64,000 nucleotides of DNA. Source: Nematostella vectensis. Lineage: Eukaryota; Cnidaria; Anthozoa; Actiniaria; Edwardsiidae. Shown here piece after piece: positions 46,689 through 57,989 of the stretch. The notes under the pieces were generated by a model that was not told where the DNA came from, ran no database searches, and saw nothing but the letters and a program-made list of their open reading frames with translations. The DNA lies in NCBI RefSeq assembly GCF_932526225.1, contig NC_064035.1, positions 14,556,469 through 14,620,468 of the forward strand, written 5' to 3'. The position numbers and the translations under genes were made by a program. Each line of letters begins with the position of its first letter. Positions within the stretch are counted from its first letter, which is position 1.

Positions 46689-49688
46689 ATGGAGTCCCTG
46701 CTTACATGGTACAACAGTTGGAGAAATGTTCTTTGCTTTCTGATCTTCGGCATACAAAGTGTGTTCTACCTGCGAGTGCTCTCTGTCGCTGCCCAAGACA
46801 TCTTGATGGGTAGCACGCTACCGACCAGCTCGGTGATCCTCAGCATGTCCACGCTTGAGCTCGTCGGCAAGCTCACAGTACCGTGGATCATCTACCGAAT
46901 ACCCTTTAAAGTCTCATTTGTCATTGGTCTAGTCATCTCCACCGGCTCTGTGGTTGTTGTAGTCATGATGGAATCGGTTCTCTTGAGGGTTGGGGGCACT
47001 ATGTTAATTGGAGGCGCGCTTGCTTGGAACATGAGTCTGTTTCTGGCAATGGCCGCACGATATCGTGACATCTCAGAGCTGACCCAGGTTACGAGTGCCT
47101 TAGAGACTGGGATAAATTCCGGCTCGATGCTGGCAGCAGTATCATACACAGGTTTGTTGGTGTGAGGATACCGCGGTCTATCCTCACAGTTTAAAAAAAA
47201 TCCTATGTTTAAAAGAAAAGTCAGGGCGCTTGTTTTCTTGTTCAAGTTCGATTAAAGCCGCATTGTCACCAATTTACTTCCGAAGGTCCGACGGAAACCT
47301 CAACCGTTAAAAGACAAAATAATCTATTATAATCCGAGTTATAACAGGCCATCCGTTCTAAAATCAATCACAACCTCAAAGAAACTTCCAATAGACACTC
47401 TGCTTTCAATATTTTGAAATATTTTTAGCGTTTTCCGTTAAAAATCATCGGAGATTGTTACGTAATCCACCGGAGGTAAACTGGTGACAATGCGGCTTTA
47501 AGGGCCTATGGTACTATCTTTTGAGTCCGTTGCTAGGGAATTTTTTTTTGTTTTATAAAAGCTTGTTTTTGTCCAATCTTTTGGAACTTTTAACATATGT
47601 CTTTTAGACATAGATGACACGTGATGACGTCATCTGACCCCTCACGTGACCCAGAACAGAAAAACGTGTCGGAGAAGCTTCTGTTCAAATCTAACTTTTT
47701 TTTTTTCAGATATATTTTAACATCACTTTTTTCTAAAACTTCACGCATCGGATTCGCCAAATTTTGATACCGCGAGAAATGGCGGATTTTTTGTTCTTCG
47801 AAAACTACATCAAAAATCCCATGCGCTTAGTTGTTAGGAATGGTGATTTCGATGGTTTAAATTTAAAAAAAAAAACACAATTGTTGTTTTTCTCGCGCAG
47901 AAATGTCCGCCATCTTGTTTTTTCGCCATCTATATTTATTCTCTAAAAACATATAAAAATTGAATTTTCTTCTAAAAAATTTCGAAAGTTTATTTTAATC
48001 TCTTGGGGAAAAAAGAAAAAAAATTAGAACTGGAGTTTCGAAGAAAATAAAGATAATAAAACGACTAGACTTGGGATTGAACCCGGAACGCTTGCTTACG
48101 AGTCAAAGGTGCTAACCACTGGGCCACGGAATCAAGATGTAAGGCGTGCGGCGATTTTAGTCTATTTAACCGAATAAAGCGATTTTCCCTTTCGAAGCAA
48201 AGGAGTTTCCTAGCAACGAGATAGTACCATAGGCCCTTAAGTATATAAGTATAGTTGTGGGATTCCAAGCAGGTTTGAAAGAAACACGTGCTTGTTTTCT
48301 TGTCCGAGTTCGATTCGTCGAAGCTCTAAGATTCCAAGTAGGTTTGAAATAAATACCTTAGAATTTTCTTATCGGAGTTAGATTTGTTTAGTAAGTCGAA
48401 GTTCCAAGTTTCCAAGCAGATTTGAAAGAAATACGTTAGGGTGCTTGTCTTCTTGTCCAAGTAGCTCAATTGGGAAGAAGTTCATTTTTTCTAATCATTT
48501 TCAGGTCTGACTACTTCTGAGTGTATCGCTCCCCGAGTCGCTATAGCCGGGACTCTCGTGTTCAGCGCCGTCTACATCTTCTTTTTCCTCAACTTACACG
48601 CAGAGGTAGGGAAGCATTGCGAACTATTGCGATGTTCTTGCGCACATAATGTAATGATAGTACGTTTTTTGCTAGGTTATTAAATCATAACACAGGGCCG
48701 AAGTAATGTGTGGGGGCATGCAAAGTACACAGGCAGCGTAGCCTCACAGTACCCTAGTCTTGTCCATCTCCATCTCTCGTGGCACTCCGCATGCACTCCC
48801 CTAAGCTCTAGGGTCCCTATCATTGGAAAAACAATAAAAAAAGCCATGCGGAGGTAGTGGAGTCAGGAGCCAGTAGGCGATTTAGCTGTTGGGGATCGCC
48901 GGCGAGAGTTCGCATAATAATGAAAACCGCCGCCCCTTTTCTAGATTTCCATTTTTCTTTTTTTTTTTTCATTGATATTACTATAATTGCAGAACACCAA
49001 CGAAAAACAGGATTCAGAAGCTCGGTATCAGAAACTAGAAGACCCCGGCAAGCCTAATGACAAAACCTGCTGTGGTAAAAAATCAAAGATATTTCTCAAG
49101 GTTTTACCGATCTGCTTATACCTGTTTGTCGGCTTCTTTGCTTTCTTTTTCACGCATTTCTCGGTGCTTACAACCCTTGCTTTCCCTAGCGCACCATTCG
49201 CACCATCCAGTCATTTTAAGATGTACACGGTAGCTTTTGGGGTGTCGCGTTTTCTGGGCGGATCGGAGCTACTTGTAGTGTCTAGGTTATGTCCTAAGTT
49301 CCTGCCCTTCGCTCGTGTTCATCGAATATGGGTGCTTTCTTTGATTGATTTCGCGCATGCTATATTCTTTATCTTTGCTGCTTGGTATCGGTTTATCCCA
49401 AATGTCTGGATAGTCTTGTCTCTCTGTGTTGTTCACGGTTTTATCAGTGGGTCTATCATGGTCAACGGAGCATTAGAAGCTGCTGACCTTTTCGAAGATT
49501 CTGTCGACAAGGGCATAGCAATGAGCATGATCCAATGGGGTATCACGGCTGGAATAATTGCAGCAAGTATCGTGGGCTTATTCGCTGAGCCTGTATTTAA
49601 AAGCCATTGCCAGCAAGAGATGTTGCTTGCGGAGTATTGCATCACAAGAGAGAACTACACCATAGGGTGGAGCCACCCAAAATGTTAG
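46689..49688 (+). CDS. CLN3: Battenin (CLN3 family) membrane protein, complete, 3 exons
   Basis: Exons 46689-47151, 48505-48605 and 48993-49688 (463 + 101 + 696 nt) join in phases 1 and 0 to 419 residues; human battenin has 438. The ATG has A at -3 and an in-frame TAG just upstream. Family landmarks: WRNVLCFLIFGIQS, LSVAAQDIL, the ETGINSGSMLAAVSYTGL junction, then a cytosolic loop (NTNEKQDSEARYQKLED), a second transmembrane half, FIPNVWIVLSLCVVHGF, the ISGSIMVNGALEAADL segment and the DKGIAMS helix. About ten hydrophobic helices are visible. Battenin is a late endosomal/lysosomal membrane protein required for lysosomal glycerophosphodiester clearance. The last eight residues (IGWSHPKC) and the TAG stop come from the first unit of a minisatellite, so the C-terminus has been replaced or extended. 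The short acidic N-terminus of vertebrate CLN3 is missing. Confidence 0.9.
47252..47501. mobile_element. TTAA-flanked MITE 1 in CLN3 intron 1
   Basis: TTAA (47252-47255), then AGCCGCATTGTCACCAATTT on the left and, at the right end, its inverse (GGTGACAATGCGGCT) followed by TTAA (47498-47501). Inverted repeats about 29 bp, length 242 bp without the TTAAs. TTAA duplication is the signature of piggyBac-type insertion. No transposase inside. Confidence 0.75.
47498..48240. mobile_element. TTAA-flanked MITE 2, abutting MITE 1
   Basis: TTAA (47498-47501), GGGCCTATGGTACTATCT at the left end, its exact inverse AGATAGTACCATAGGCCC at the right end, and TTAA (48237-48240). 735 bp without the TTAAs, no transposase. 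It shares its left TTAA with the right TTAA of MITE 1. It contains a tRNA-like segment and an E-box plus CRE pair. Confidence 0.8.
48062..48133 (-). pseudogene. tRNA-like sequence (anticodon position CGT, Thr-like), degenerate
   Basis: The minus strand has a good A box (TGGCCCAGTGGTTAGCACC) and B box (GGTTCAATCCC) in correct order and spacing, and a CTCGTAA anticodon-like loop. The acceptor and T stems contain several mismatches, so this is a tRNA pseudogene or the head of a tRNA-derived SINE carried in MITE 2, not a working tRNA. Confidence 0.6.
48255..48475. repeat. Diverged tandem repeat in CLN3 intron 1, about 75 bp, 3 copies
   Basis: Each copy contains TTCCAAGCAGGTTTGAAAGA or a close variant, followed by CTTGTTTTCTTGTC or a variant and a GAGTTCGAT-like block. 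A related piece lies before MITE 1 (near 47222-47250). Confidence 0.6.
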
Positions 49689-50787
49689 AACTACCCAATA
49701 GGGTAGAGCCACCCAAAATGTTAGAACTACCCAATAGGGTGGAGCCACCCAAAATGTTAGAACTACCCAATAGGGTGGAGCCACCCAAAATGTTAGAACT
49801 ACCCAATAGGGTGGAGCCACCCAAAATGTTAGAACTACCCAATAGGGTGGAGCCACCCAAAATGTTAGAACTACCCAATAGGGTGGAGCCACCCAAAATG
49901 TTAGAACTACCCAATAGGGTAGAGCCACCCAAAATGTTAGAACTACCCAATAGGGTGGAGCCACCCAAAATGTTAGAACTACCCAATAGGGTAGAGCCAC
50001 CCAAAATGTTAGAACTACCCAATAGGGTAGAGCCACCCAAAATGTTAGAACTACCCAATAGGGTGGAGCCACCCAAAATGTTAGAACTACCCAATAGGCT
50101 AGAGCCACCCAAAATGTTAGAACTACCCAATAGGGTGGAGCCACCCAAAATGTTAGAACTACCCAATAGGGTGGAGCCACCCAAAATGTTAGAACTACCC
50201 AATAGGGTAGAGCCACCCAAAATGTTAGAACTACCCAATAGGGTGGAGCCACCCAAAATGTTAGAACTACCCAATAGGGTAGAGCCACCCAAAATGTTAG
50301 AACTACCCAATAGGGTGGAGCCACCCAAAATGTTAGAACTACCCAATAGGGTAGAGCCACCCAAAATGTTAGAACTACCCAATAGGGTGGAGCCACCCAA
50401 AATGTTAGAACTACCCAATAGGGTAGATCCACCCAAAATGTTAGAACTACCCAATAGGGTGGAGCCACCCAAAATGTTAGAACTACCCAATAGGGTAGAT
50501 CCACCCAAAATGTTAGAACTACCCAATAGGGTGGAGCCACCCAAAAGTTAGAACTACCCAATAGGGTAGAGCCACCCGAAATGTTAGAACTACCCAATAG
50601 GGTGGAGCCACCCAAAATGTTAGAACTACCCAATAGGGTAGAGCCACCCAAAATGTTAGAACTACCCAATAGGGTGGAGCCACCCAAAATGTTAGAACTA
50701 CCCAATAGGGTAGATCCACCCAAAATGTTAGAACTACCCAATAGGGTAGAGCCACCCAAAATGTTAGAACTACCCAATAGGGTAGTC
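49664..50787. repeat. 36-bp minisatellite at the 3' end of CLN3, about 31 copies
   Basis: The unit contains CCACCCAAAATGTTAGAACT and TACCCAATAGGGTGGAG. Copies differ mainly at one base (GGTGGAG or GGTAGAG). As 36 is 12 codons, several frames stay open for hundreds of residues on both strands; none is a gene. In the CLN3 frame each unit carries a TAG. Confidence 0.95.
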
Positions 50788-51924
50788 TGGGGGTGAGCGG
50801 GGTGGGGGATGTGGTTCAGTAATAAGTGTTGATAAAATCATTAACAACACATACAGCTGTTCTGAAAAGGTTGTCCACCCTAGAAATGTGACCTTATGCA
50901 TGTGTATATAATATTAGGTGTGTTACAGTGAACTAATTCAAAGAGAGATATATTGAAATATGCATCAAATTCTTCCCAAAAATGAATATATATCATGACC
51001 TACGTGACATTTTTAACATTGAGAATGTCTTTCTTGGTTGACAACCTTTTTAAAATCAGCTGTTCCAGCAATTACAGGGCGTGCGAACGGAGTTTTTGTA
51101 TAACACGGAAACCAGCATAAATTAGACCTAGAAGTTCTGTAAACACATCAGTGAGGAGTAAAACCAACAAGCTTGCACTCGCGCTAACAAGATTGCCATA
51201 TTGTTAAAATGATACAATAAAGCATGTTACAGGTTCACATCAGGTGCATTGCTATTTACATTCCACATCTTTTTAACACTTGAACATACATAAATACTTC
51301 ATAAATATATGCACAATCCATAATGATTTTGTGATTGTTAGTCAGTCTATATATATGTATATAGTGCATTTAATTTTGTACGCAAACCATGATACAGATA
51401 TTATTCAATATAGATTGATTGGCCTAAGGTTATTCATACAAATCTTTATAGGCAACCACTTGTTATACCTTCTTGGAAGTTCCAAGCAAAAAAACAAGTT
51501 AGATCACATCACTGGTTCCCTGTGGAGACTCTCCATAAAAGAAGACAGATGGTCGTCCTTTCTTTTAAAAATTTCTTCGTCCACACTCAAATGTGTTGCC
51601 TTTTTAGGGGTTAATTTGCTGTTGACCACAACCAGTGCTACTATTCCTTGGGGATATAATTTGGCCGTCGAGTCCCTGCCAATGGTCAGAGGCCTGTACA
51701 CTAGTGCCAACAGTATCAATACAATTTTGGCGACATTTCTAGGAAGCACAATGCGGGTGTGCAAACAACGCAATCCAACTCCAATCCAAATACTGTGTGT
51801 TTTGAAACAATGTTGGCAGTGTTTTAATGCGGTTTTAGATACACTATTCCTACATGTCTTTTTAGCTTGTTTTGTCAATTATCTGTGATGGAATCATAGA
51901 ATAAATACGGCCATTACCATCATG
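50788..51924. other. Intergenic stretch between convergent CLN3 and DYNC2I1
   Basis: Contains a 202-residue plus ORF (51280-51888) and a 124-residue minus ORF over the same bases; neither has a recognisable domain. It should hold the 3' UTRs of both neighbours. An ATTAAA-type signal for DYNC2I1 may lie near 51823-51828 on the minus strand. Confidence 0.35.
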
Positions 51925-54900
51925 CTATAAAGAAGCATTCAAGTATGCATCAAATTTGTCAAACTCATCTGGGGAACACTCGGAGAATTTGGAGTTAATT
52001 CGGTGAACCTCAATGACGCCACTCTCATAAGCAAGAACCTGAAACAGAGCAAAAAAGGTATCAGAAGCTACCAACTAAGTTACTCCTCGTAGCTTTTTTA
52101 ACTAATAAGCATGTCTCAATATATAACCGTCTGTGAGTAATATAGCACCAAATTCTCTAGGGACATTCCTGCCCATCGTTCGTAGCTATTTGTCAACCCT
52201 TGAACCTTTTTAATTGTCAGTTGGAGCTACTTCCCTTCACATCCGCAACTAGAATAGCTTAAGACATGTATGATATGCCACAAATGAACTGGCGCTAGAC
52301 AACCAGATACATGAATACAGAGCTTGAAGAGTAAAGATTCCTGTGCTCAGACCGTAAGCTCGTAAAACGGAATCCAAGAAACTTGTCCCAAGTTCTCGAC
52401 CTAGTTTTCTTATGACATATCGGCTTTGGGCTCCAGACTCCGTCATATTGTTGTAACTCTATCTGGTCTTGCTTACCATTTCTGGACTTCTGCCTGACTT
52501 CTCCAGACTCCGTCATATTGTTGTAACTCTATCTGGTCTTCCTTACCATTTCTGGACTTCTGCCTGACTTCTCCAGACTCCGTCATATTGTTGTAACTCT
52601 ATCTGGTCTTGCTTACCATTTCTGGACTTCTGCCTGACTTTTCCAAACTACGTCATATTGTTGTAACTCTATCTGGTCTTGCTTACCATTTCTGGATTTC
52701 TGCCTGACTTCTCCAAACTCCGTCATATTGTTGTAACTCTATCTGGTCTTGCTTACCATTTCTGGACTTCTGCCTGACATCTCCAAACTCCGTCATATTG
52801 TTGTACAGTAACTCTATCTGGCCTTGCTTACCATTTCTGGACTTCTGCCTGACTTCTCCAAACTCCGTCATATTGTTGTAACACTATCTGGTCTTGCTTA
52901 CCATTTCTGGACTTCTGCCTGGAATTCCTATGCCTGATGCTGCATAGTCACTTGAGAGCTCAAATGATGTAACCCTGGGACAAAATGGTGAAACTATTAC
53001 CCACAATAATACAACAACTATTTCATATTTATTAAACAAATGAGGTAATTTAATCATATAAGGTAAATACAGCCCTTTATAACATTCATAATATCTACCC
53101 GGTGAAAACATCTGCAGATAAACTTGCAGCTGGGCGCAATTAAGAGAACCGTAGGGAAAACCACAGAGTACAAGAACCAGCAAACTCTAACGTCGGCATT
53201 CACTAATATTTTCTATATAGAAGTATTTCACGAATACCTTCCATGCTTAAATCTCTCCACGGCAGCTGGACCGGACTCATTTTCTAGTAAATCCCTATGC
53301 GAAGAAAAACAGAACAAAAAATTTCGAAACGATATTGAAAAAATGAATATAGATTTAGGTACTGCCCAAAGGCGGAGCCAGCTTTTCGTATGGGAAATGT
53401 ATGACCCCTAACCCCTACCATATAACCATGATATTCACCTCTGTATGCTTAAAATATCCTCCAACTCCCTTTAAATACACAACAACCTGCTTGAAATGCA
53501 TGGTTCAAGCTTTGTTTTATTTGATCTTAGCTATTTCTAACACCTTTGTGAAATGCTTTTCCTCCTCCCAATCGCCACTTCTTTTGCAGCACACCAAAAA
53601 AATATTGATATTAGGATTACTTATTAATCCTAATCAATAATTATTAAAATGAGTTCACGCACCAGATGTATAGACCAGAGTCCTCATCTAATACAAAGAA
53701 CACACCAGGCCTGCTCCGTGACCAGCGAACTGAGAGGATCGGAATGCCCCTCGTGAAATGAGACCACGTGCTCAGGGGAAATTCTAAACAAACAAATAAC
53801 AAGGCTTGCAATGATAGTAAATAACAAGGGTGTGATCGCCAATAAAAATTAGACAACTGAACAAATATACAACCCAAGTGATCAGAGTGGTATATCTTGA
53901 AGCCTGCCTACCGTTTCTTATGTTGTAAAGTCTGAGAATTCCATCTTTACTTCCAACCTGAAACATAAGAGGTATGTATCTTAGATATCTTAAGACGTTG
54001 CAAACATAGGGTAGGGAGGGTGTAATATAGTTGTTTGTTCTGAATTTTCATATAACATGTCTAGAGCACTTTTGACTTTTGTCTACAAATCTATGAGATG
54101 TGTTCTTACATAGTTATCAATACTGAGCGATAGTTCGGATCCAGATCAGGGCTGTTGGGATTCTTTTTTTTCTAATTTTTTTTTTAACCTGGCTCTCTAC
54201 AATAGGGAATGCAAATCCCTCGTATTCTTGAATAAGGATGTCAAGCCGTAGGTACCATCCCTCTTCGTCTTACATTAACCTGTATTGTAGAACAGCTAGG
54301 GACGCTGGCTGTGAAGTCGCATGTGCAGTCGCATGTGAAGTGTATTTGATTAAGACTCGCAATATGAGTTTGGGCTATACAATTAAACATTTTATTCTTT
54401 TTAATTAATACATACTAGGATACAAGGTAGCTGCCAGGGTGACACATCCATGGCCGATATCTCCACCAGGCACTCTGTGGATATAAGAGAGAGTCATAAC
54501 CAATAGACAGTTTACTTTAGCTGATTAAAACACACACACATTTCACAATTGTAAAAAGTGTTCAGCAGTGAATAGGGGGGAATGGGCATATAAAAATACG
54601 ATACCATAGTCCAGAATCATGAACATACAGAAACCTCAAGGCTTACCTATTGTTGGCTGGTAGGCTTTTGGAGTGCTCCTCCCACCGTGACGATAACGAT
54701 GTAGCACATATCCCTATATAAGCTTAAGTATCAGCTCAAAATGACAGCAGACGGCGAACAAAGAAAAAATAGGGGATGGGGTGTAATTACATAATGAATG
54801 TGGAGTATGAAGACCTTTTTTCCAGAAAGATCAGGAAATTGTGAGGTAGAAAGTGGGACAGGACCCTGAATATTGATTGTCGCTCTACACGTTTGTTCTT

Positions 54901-57540
54901 CTATCACAATGGTTTGGTTAGATCGAGAACACTCCAGTCAAAAATTGTAGGGATGACAGCAAGGAGTGCAGTTTCCTATCAGTACTTACCGTGTCAGTGG
55001 CAATATAAAAGTGGTTCGGGTCTTGAGGGAGAAAGTGCATCACTGACGTCTGGAACCCCCCTAATCGTCTAACCTCTCTATGATTAGAATTGTAAAAGGC
55101 TGTTATAACGTGCAACAAAGACATAGCCAGTGGGACTGGCTGAGACATCACCCCACCACTAACAAGCACAATCCCAAATATCTGATTTACATATAGAACA
55201 AACAGAATAACAAGAGCAAGAGCAAGAGCTCTTTGGTGTGCGCACAGCCATACATGCCAATTATTTGTAATGGCGTCAATGACACTAGGCCTTGGTAACT
55301 TACATGTATGTGTAACTTTTATCATGCAAAGAAACAATCTTTACCTGAAGGGAGGTTCAAGAGGTAAAGATGCGCTCTGGATCAGTTTTATCTTTCCTCC
55401 AGGGGCCAGCCCTATACAGCAAGGATTTGGTAAGTTAGTAACACAGGGCGAAAAGAGATCACTTCTGATCACGGTAGAGTGGTCACATTACAACGTCACA
55501 GGGGCAGAACCAAGACCAGATCACATCCAGGTAAGTAAAACAATAACAAAGTGTTGATCCACACACACAGGTTTTTTTCAATATAAGGCTTGTAAAATCG
55601 TCTTTTGCCTTATTGGCCAGTCTTAAAATATTGTACCAGGATAAATCAAAATCTGTTTAGATTGTGGAGTGTGGAAGTTTGGAATTTGTGGATGTGGTGA
55701 GAATTGACATTTCTACCTAAGTCTGACTCAGATCCAGCGACATCTGCTGTTTCCATCTCAACTACGACCTGCCAGATAAAACGCTCAATAAGAAGAAAAA
55801 AAGAAGCGATTTACAACTTGCATGTCATTAACTATGCATAGAGTACATTGATCAAGTCCATAGATTCATTATGATATTTTTGTAAAAGATTAAAGGCATA
55901 TAATGCATATCATTGCTCTGTAGAACTTCTTTCTTTCATTGTGATGCATTTCGTATACATCACAATATCTTTGTATCATAGTATCTCTATCAAACTATAC
56001 GACATACAGTACCCATATATTCATCATGGCATCTCGCTCTAAAGATGCAAGTTGGAAGGAGAGTCCTACAATGTCATCAGACCCCAATATTCCTGAGCTG
56101 CCAGATGATGCCCGCACACTGCAATATCACCATAAAAAAGAGCTCTGTGAGCCAAAGGGTGGACACTTTCATATGTTGTTACTTATTTTGAGGAGGGCGT
56201 GAGGGGCTGAATGAGGTATTAGACAAAATGCATGATAAAAAGATATATACGAGATATGTAATTACGATGTACCTTTTAGTCCACCAAACAGGTTATAATT
56301 TTGGTCAATGTGGTTGGGTTATATTTGTTTACTCTTCAAACAGAAGACTCTTCAATAAGGGAGCGTTCATTAAAAACCCTGAAGGGATGGCTCAAAATTC
56401 ACAGAGGGGGCTCCGAAAAAAAAGGTAGGGTTTTTATGAGTTCTACTGAAGTCCCCAGGGTTGTGATACACTGAATGGGGCTCTGTAATGTTTAGGTGTT
56501 TTGAGTCAAAATCGTCCCTTCCTACCTCAGGGTATTTAATGGACACTCCCTAGGGGCCTTATAAGAGCAACTAACTCTTTAAATACAAAGTACAAACCTA
56601 TCTCCCGGCATAACAACTGGAAGCAACGTTACAACTGGACTGTGGTGGGCATCCTGCGTCAAAACGCCAGCTGTACATAAAAGCAAAAACAAGTAAATTC
56701 ATTGATTCTCGCTATCAATTTTCTGAAGCACCCGACTAGCATTGTACCTAAAAATGTTTGGTAAAAGAAGAAAAAAGATTTTAAAAATTCCGCCCATCTG
56801 TAACATTATGATCACTACACATATCCAAAGGTTGTTCTGAACAATAATCTGTTACAAAAGACATGACGGAAAAACCTGGAAAACGCGCAATTCCAGAGAG
56901 AGAGAAGACACAATTTCTTACAATGGCTATAAGTTCCTTGTATTACGGACTGATTTTCAAAACACAAAAAACGTGAGGCCGAAGTGCACATAACACATAA
57001 CCAGATTTTGCAGATAATTTTTTTTTATCATCATTGCCTTGTGTATCAGTTCAGGGACGAAAAGCTCAAATTTCAATGACACTTTACAAAAAGTCGCATC
57101 AATTTAAAAAAGGTCGCACTTGATATTTTGTTTGCTATAAGTTACTAAGTACTCTCCGCCTTATTCGATGTGAAATGGGCTTATTTGAAGCGTCACGTCA
57201 TGTTTTTCCGTCATGTCGTTACAAAACTAATGGAACACTTTCCACCTCCCTTCCTCAATGTTGGAGGGTGAAGGATCGCCTAGCGTCTGCTTGCGCTATG
57301 AGCTACTGTAAAACATCGCCTCCAACCAAAGTTAAATGGGTGGAGAAGGGGAAAATGTGTTACTTTGCCAAGTGTCCCACTTTTTTTTATCTTCAACCAA
57401 ATTCAATTAGTGTCACAATATGTTATCTTACCTGTGCTAAACGTAGGCGATCGCAAGACAACATCCCTGTCACCAATCTTGTATGAGTGATGTAAGGACG
57501 CTGGCTCACGTAGGTCCCAGGCAACCACCGAACCATCCTC
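51925..57540 (-). CDS. DYNC2I1: Dynein-2 intermediate chain 1 (WDR60), C-terminal 12 exons
   Basis: Exons 5' to 3': 57540-57432, 56670-56598, 56118-56013, 55768-55717, 55411-55345, 55077-54990, 54713-54647, 54474-54416, 53957-53912, 53783-53663, 52974-52902, 52038-51925. All phases agree and they sum to 975 nt (324 residues plus TAG). Landmarks of the family's WD40 propeller: GSVVAWDLREP and RSPTFSTG; GLSFQLASL; NIWVVVEME and DVAGSESDLG; LAPGGKIKL; FLPQDPNHFYIATDT; VGSKDGILRLYN; SVRWSRSRPGVFFVLDEDSGLYIW; and a final exon with YESGVIEVHRI. DYNC2I1 is a subunit of the dynein-2 motor that drives retrograde transport inside cilia. The N-terminal part should lie beyond the right edge, across the 42-bp array. 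The stretch between the last two WD strands is shorter than I recall for vertebrates. Confidence 0.9.
52436..52925. repeat. 70-bp tandem repeat spanning a DYNC2I1 exon-intron boundary, 7 copies
   Basis: On the minus strand each unit holds the last 20 bases of the penultimate exon (CAGGCAGAAGTCCAGAAATG), the splice donor GTAAGCAAG and about 40 bases of intron. The copy nearest the exon contains the true donor at 52902; six more donor copies follow in the intron. Confidence 0.9.
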
Positions 57541-57659
57541 CTGAAAATGAGAAAGGGTTAGTAAAGCAAGACAGAACCTGAAAAAGATAATACAAAGGTG
57601 CATGTTACTCCAGAACAATGAAGCATATGACACACTGAGAGCTGCACACATCAACATCA

Positions 57660-57989
57660 GCAGGAGCATGTTACTTATGAGGAGGGCATGTCACACACAG
57701 GAAATAATGGACAGGAGACTATAATACACATATAGGCACAAGTCCAAGTTGCCACACATGGACAACAGCATGTTAACACACAAGCAGCATGTTAAACATC
57801 AACCCGGGCATGTTACACATGGACTGGATCATTTTACACATGTTGAGGTGCATGTAATGCAGTAATACATGTTAAGGTGCATGTCATACATAACGAGGTG
57901 TATGTCATATATGTATACATATACTCATAAATACTTAGGGAGCATGTTACACATGGGCATGCATGGTACCCATAGACAGCAGCATGTTA
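57660..57989. repeat. Degenerate edge of the 42-bp array
   Basis: Scattered GCATGTTACACATGG-like motifs with irregular spacing and many substitutions: older, decayed units next to the homogeneous array. Confidence 0.65.

Noticed and set aside
48062-48133. Functional tRNA-Thr
   Set aside because: A and B boxes are good but the T and acceptor stems carry several mismatches, so I list it as a tRNA-like pseudogene.
49578-50777. ORFs of 300-399 residues with 12-residue repeats
   Set aside because: Translations of the 36-bp minisatellite in several frames; no start context or non-repeat domain.
51280-51888. 202-residue plus-strand ORF
   Set aside because: No recognisable domain, an opposite-strand ORF of similar quality over the same bases, and it sits where the 3' UTRs of the convergent genes should be.
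55270-55557. Plus-strand ORF of 95 residues ending at a GTAAGT donor
   Set aside because: It overlaps the antisense DYNC2I1 exon at 55345-55411, which has family-matching sequence and consistent phase; the plus frame has no recognisable domain.
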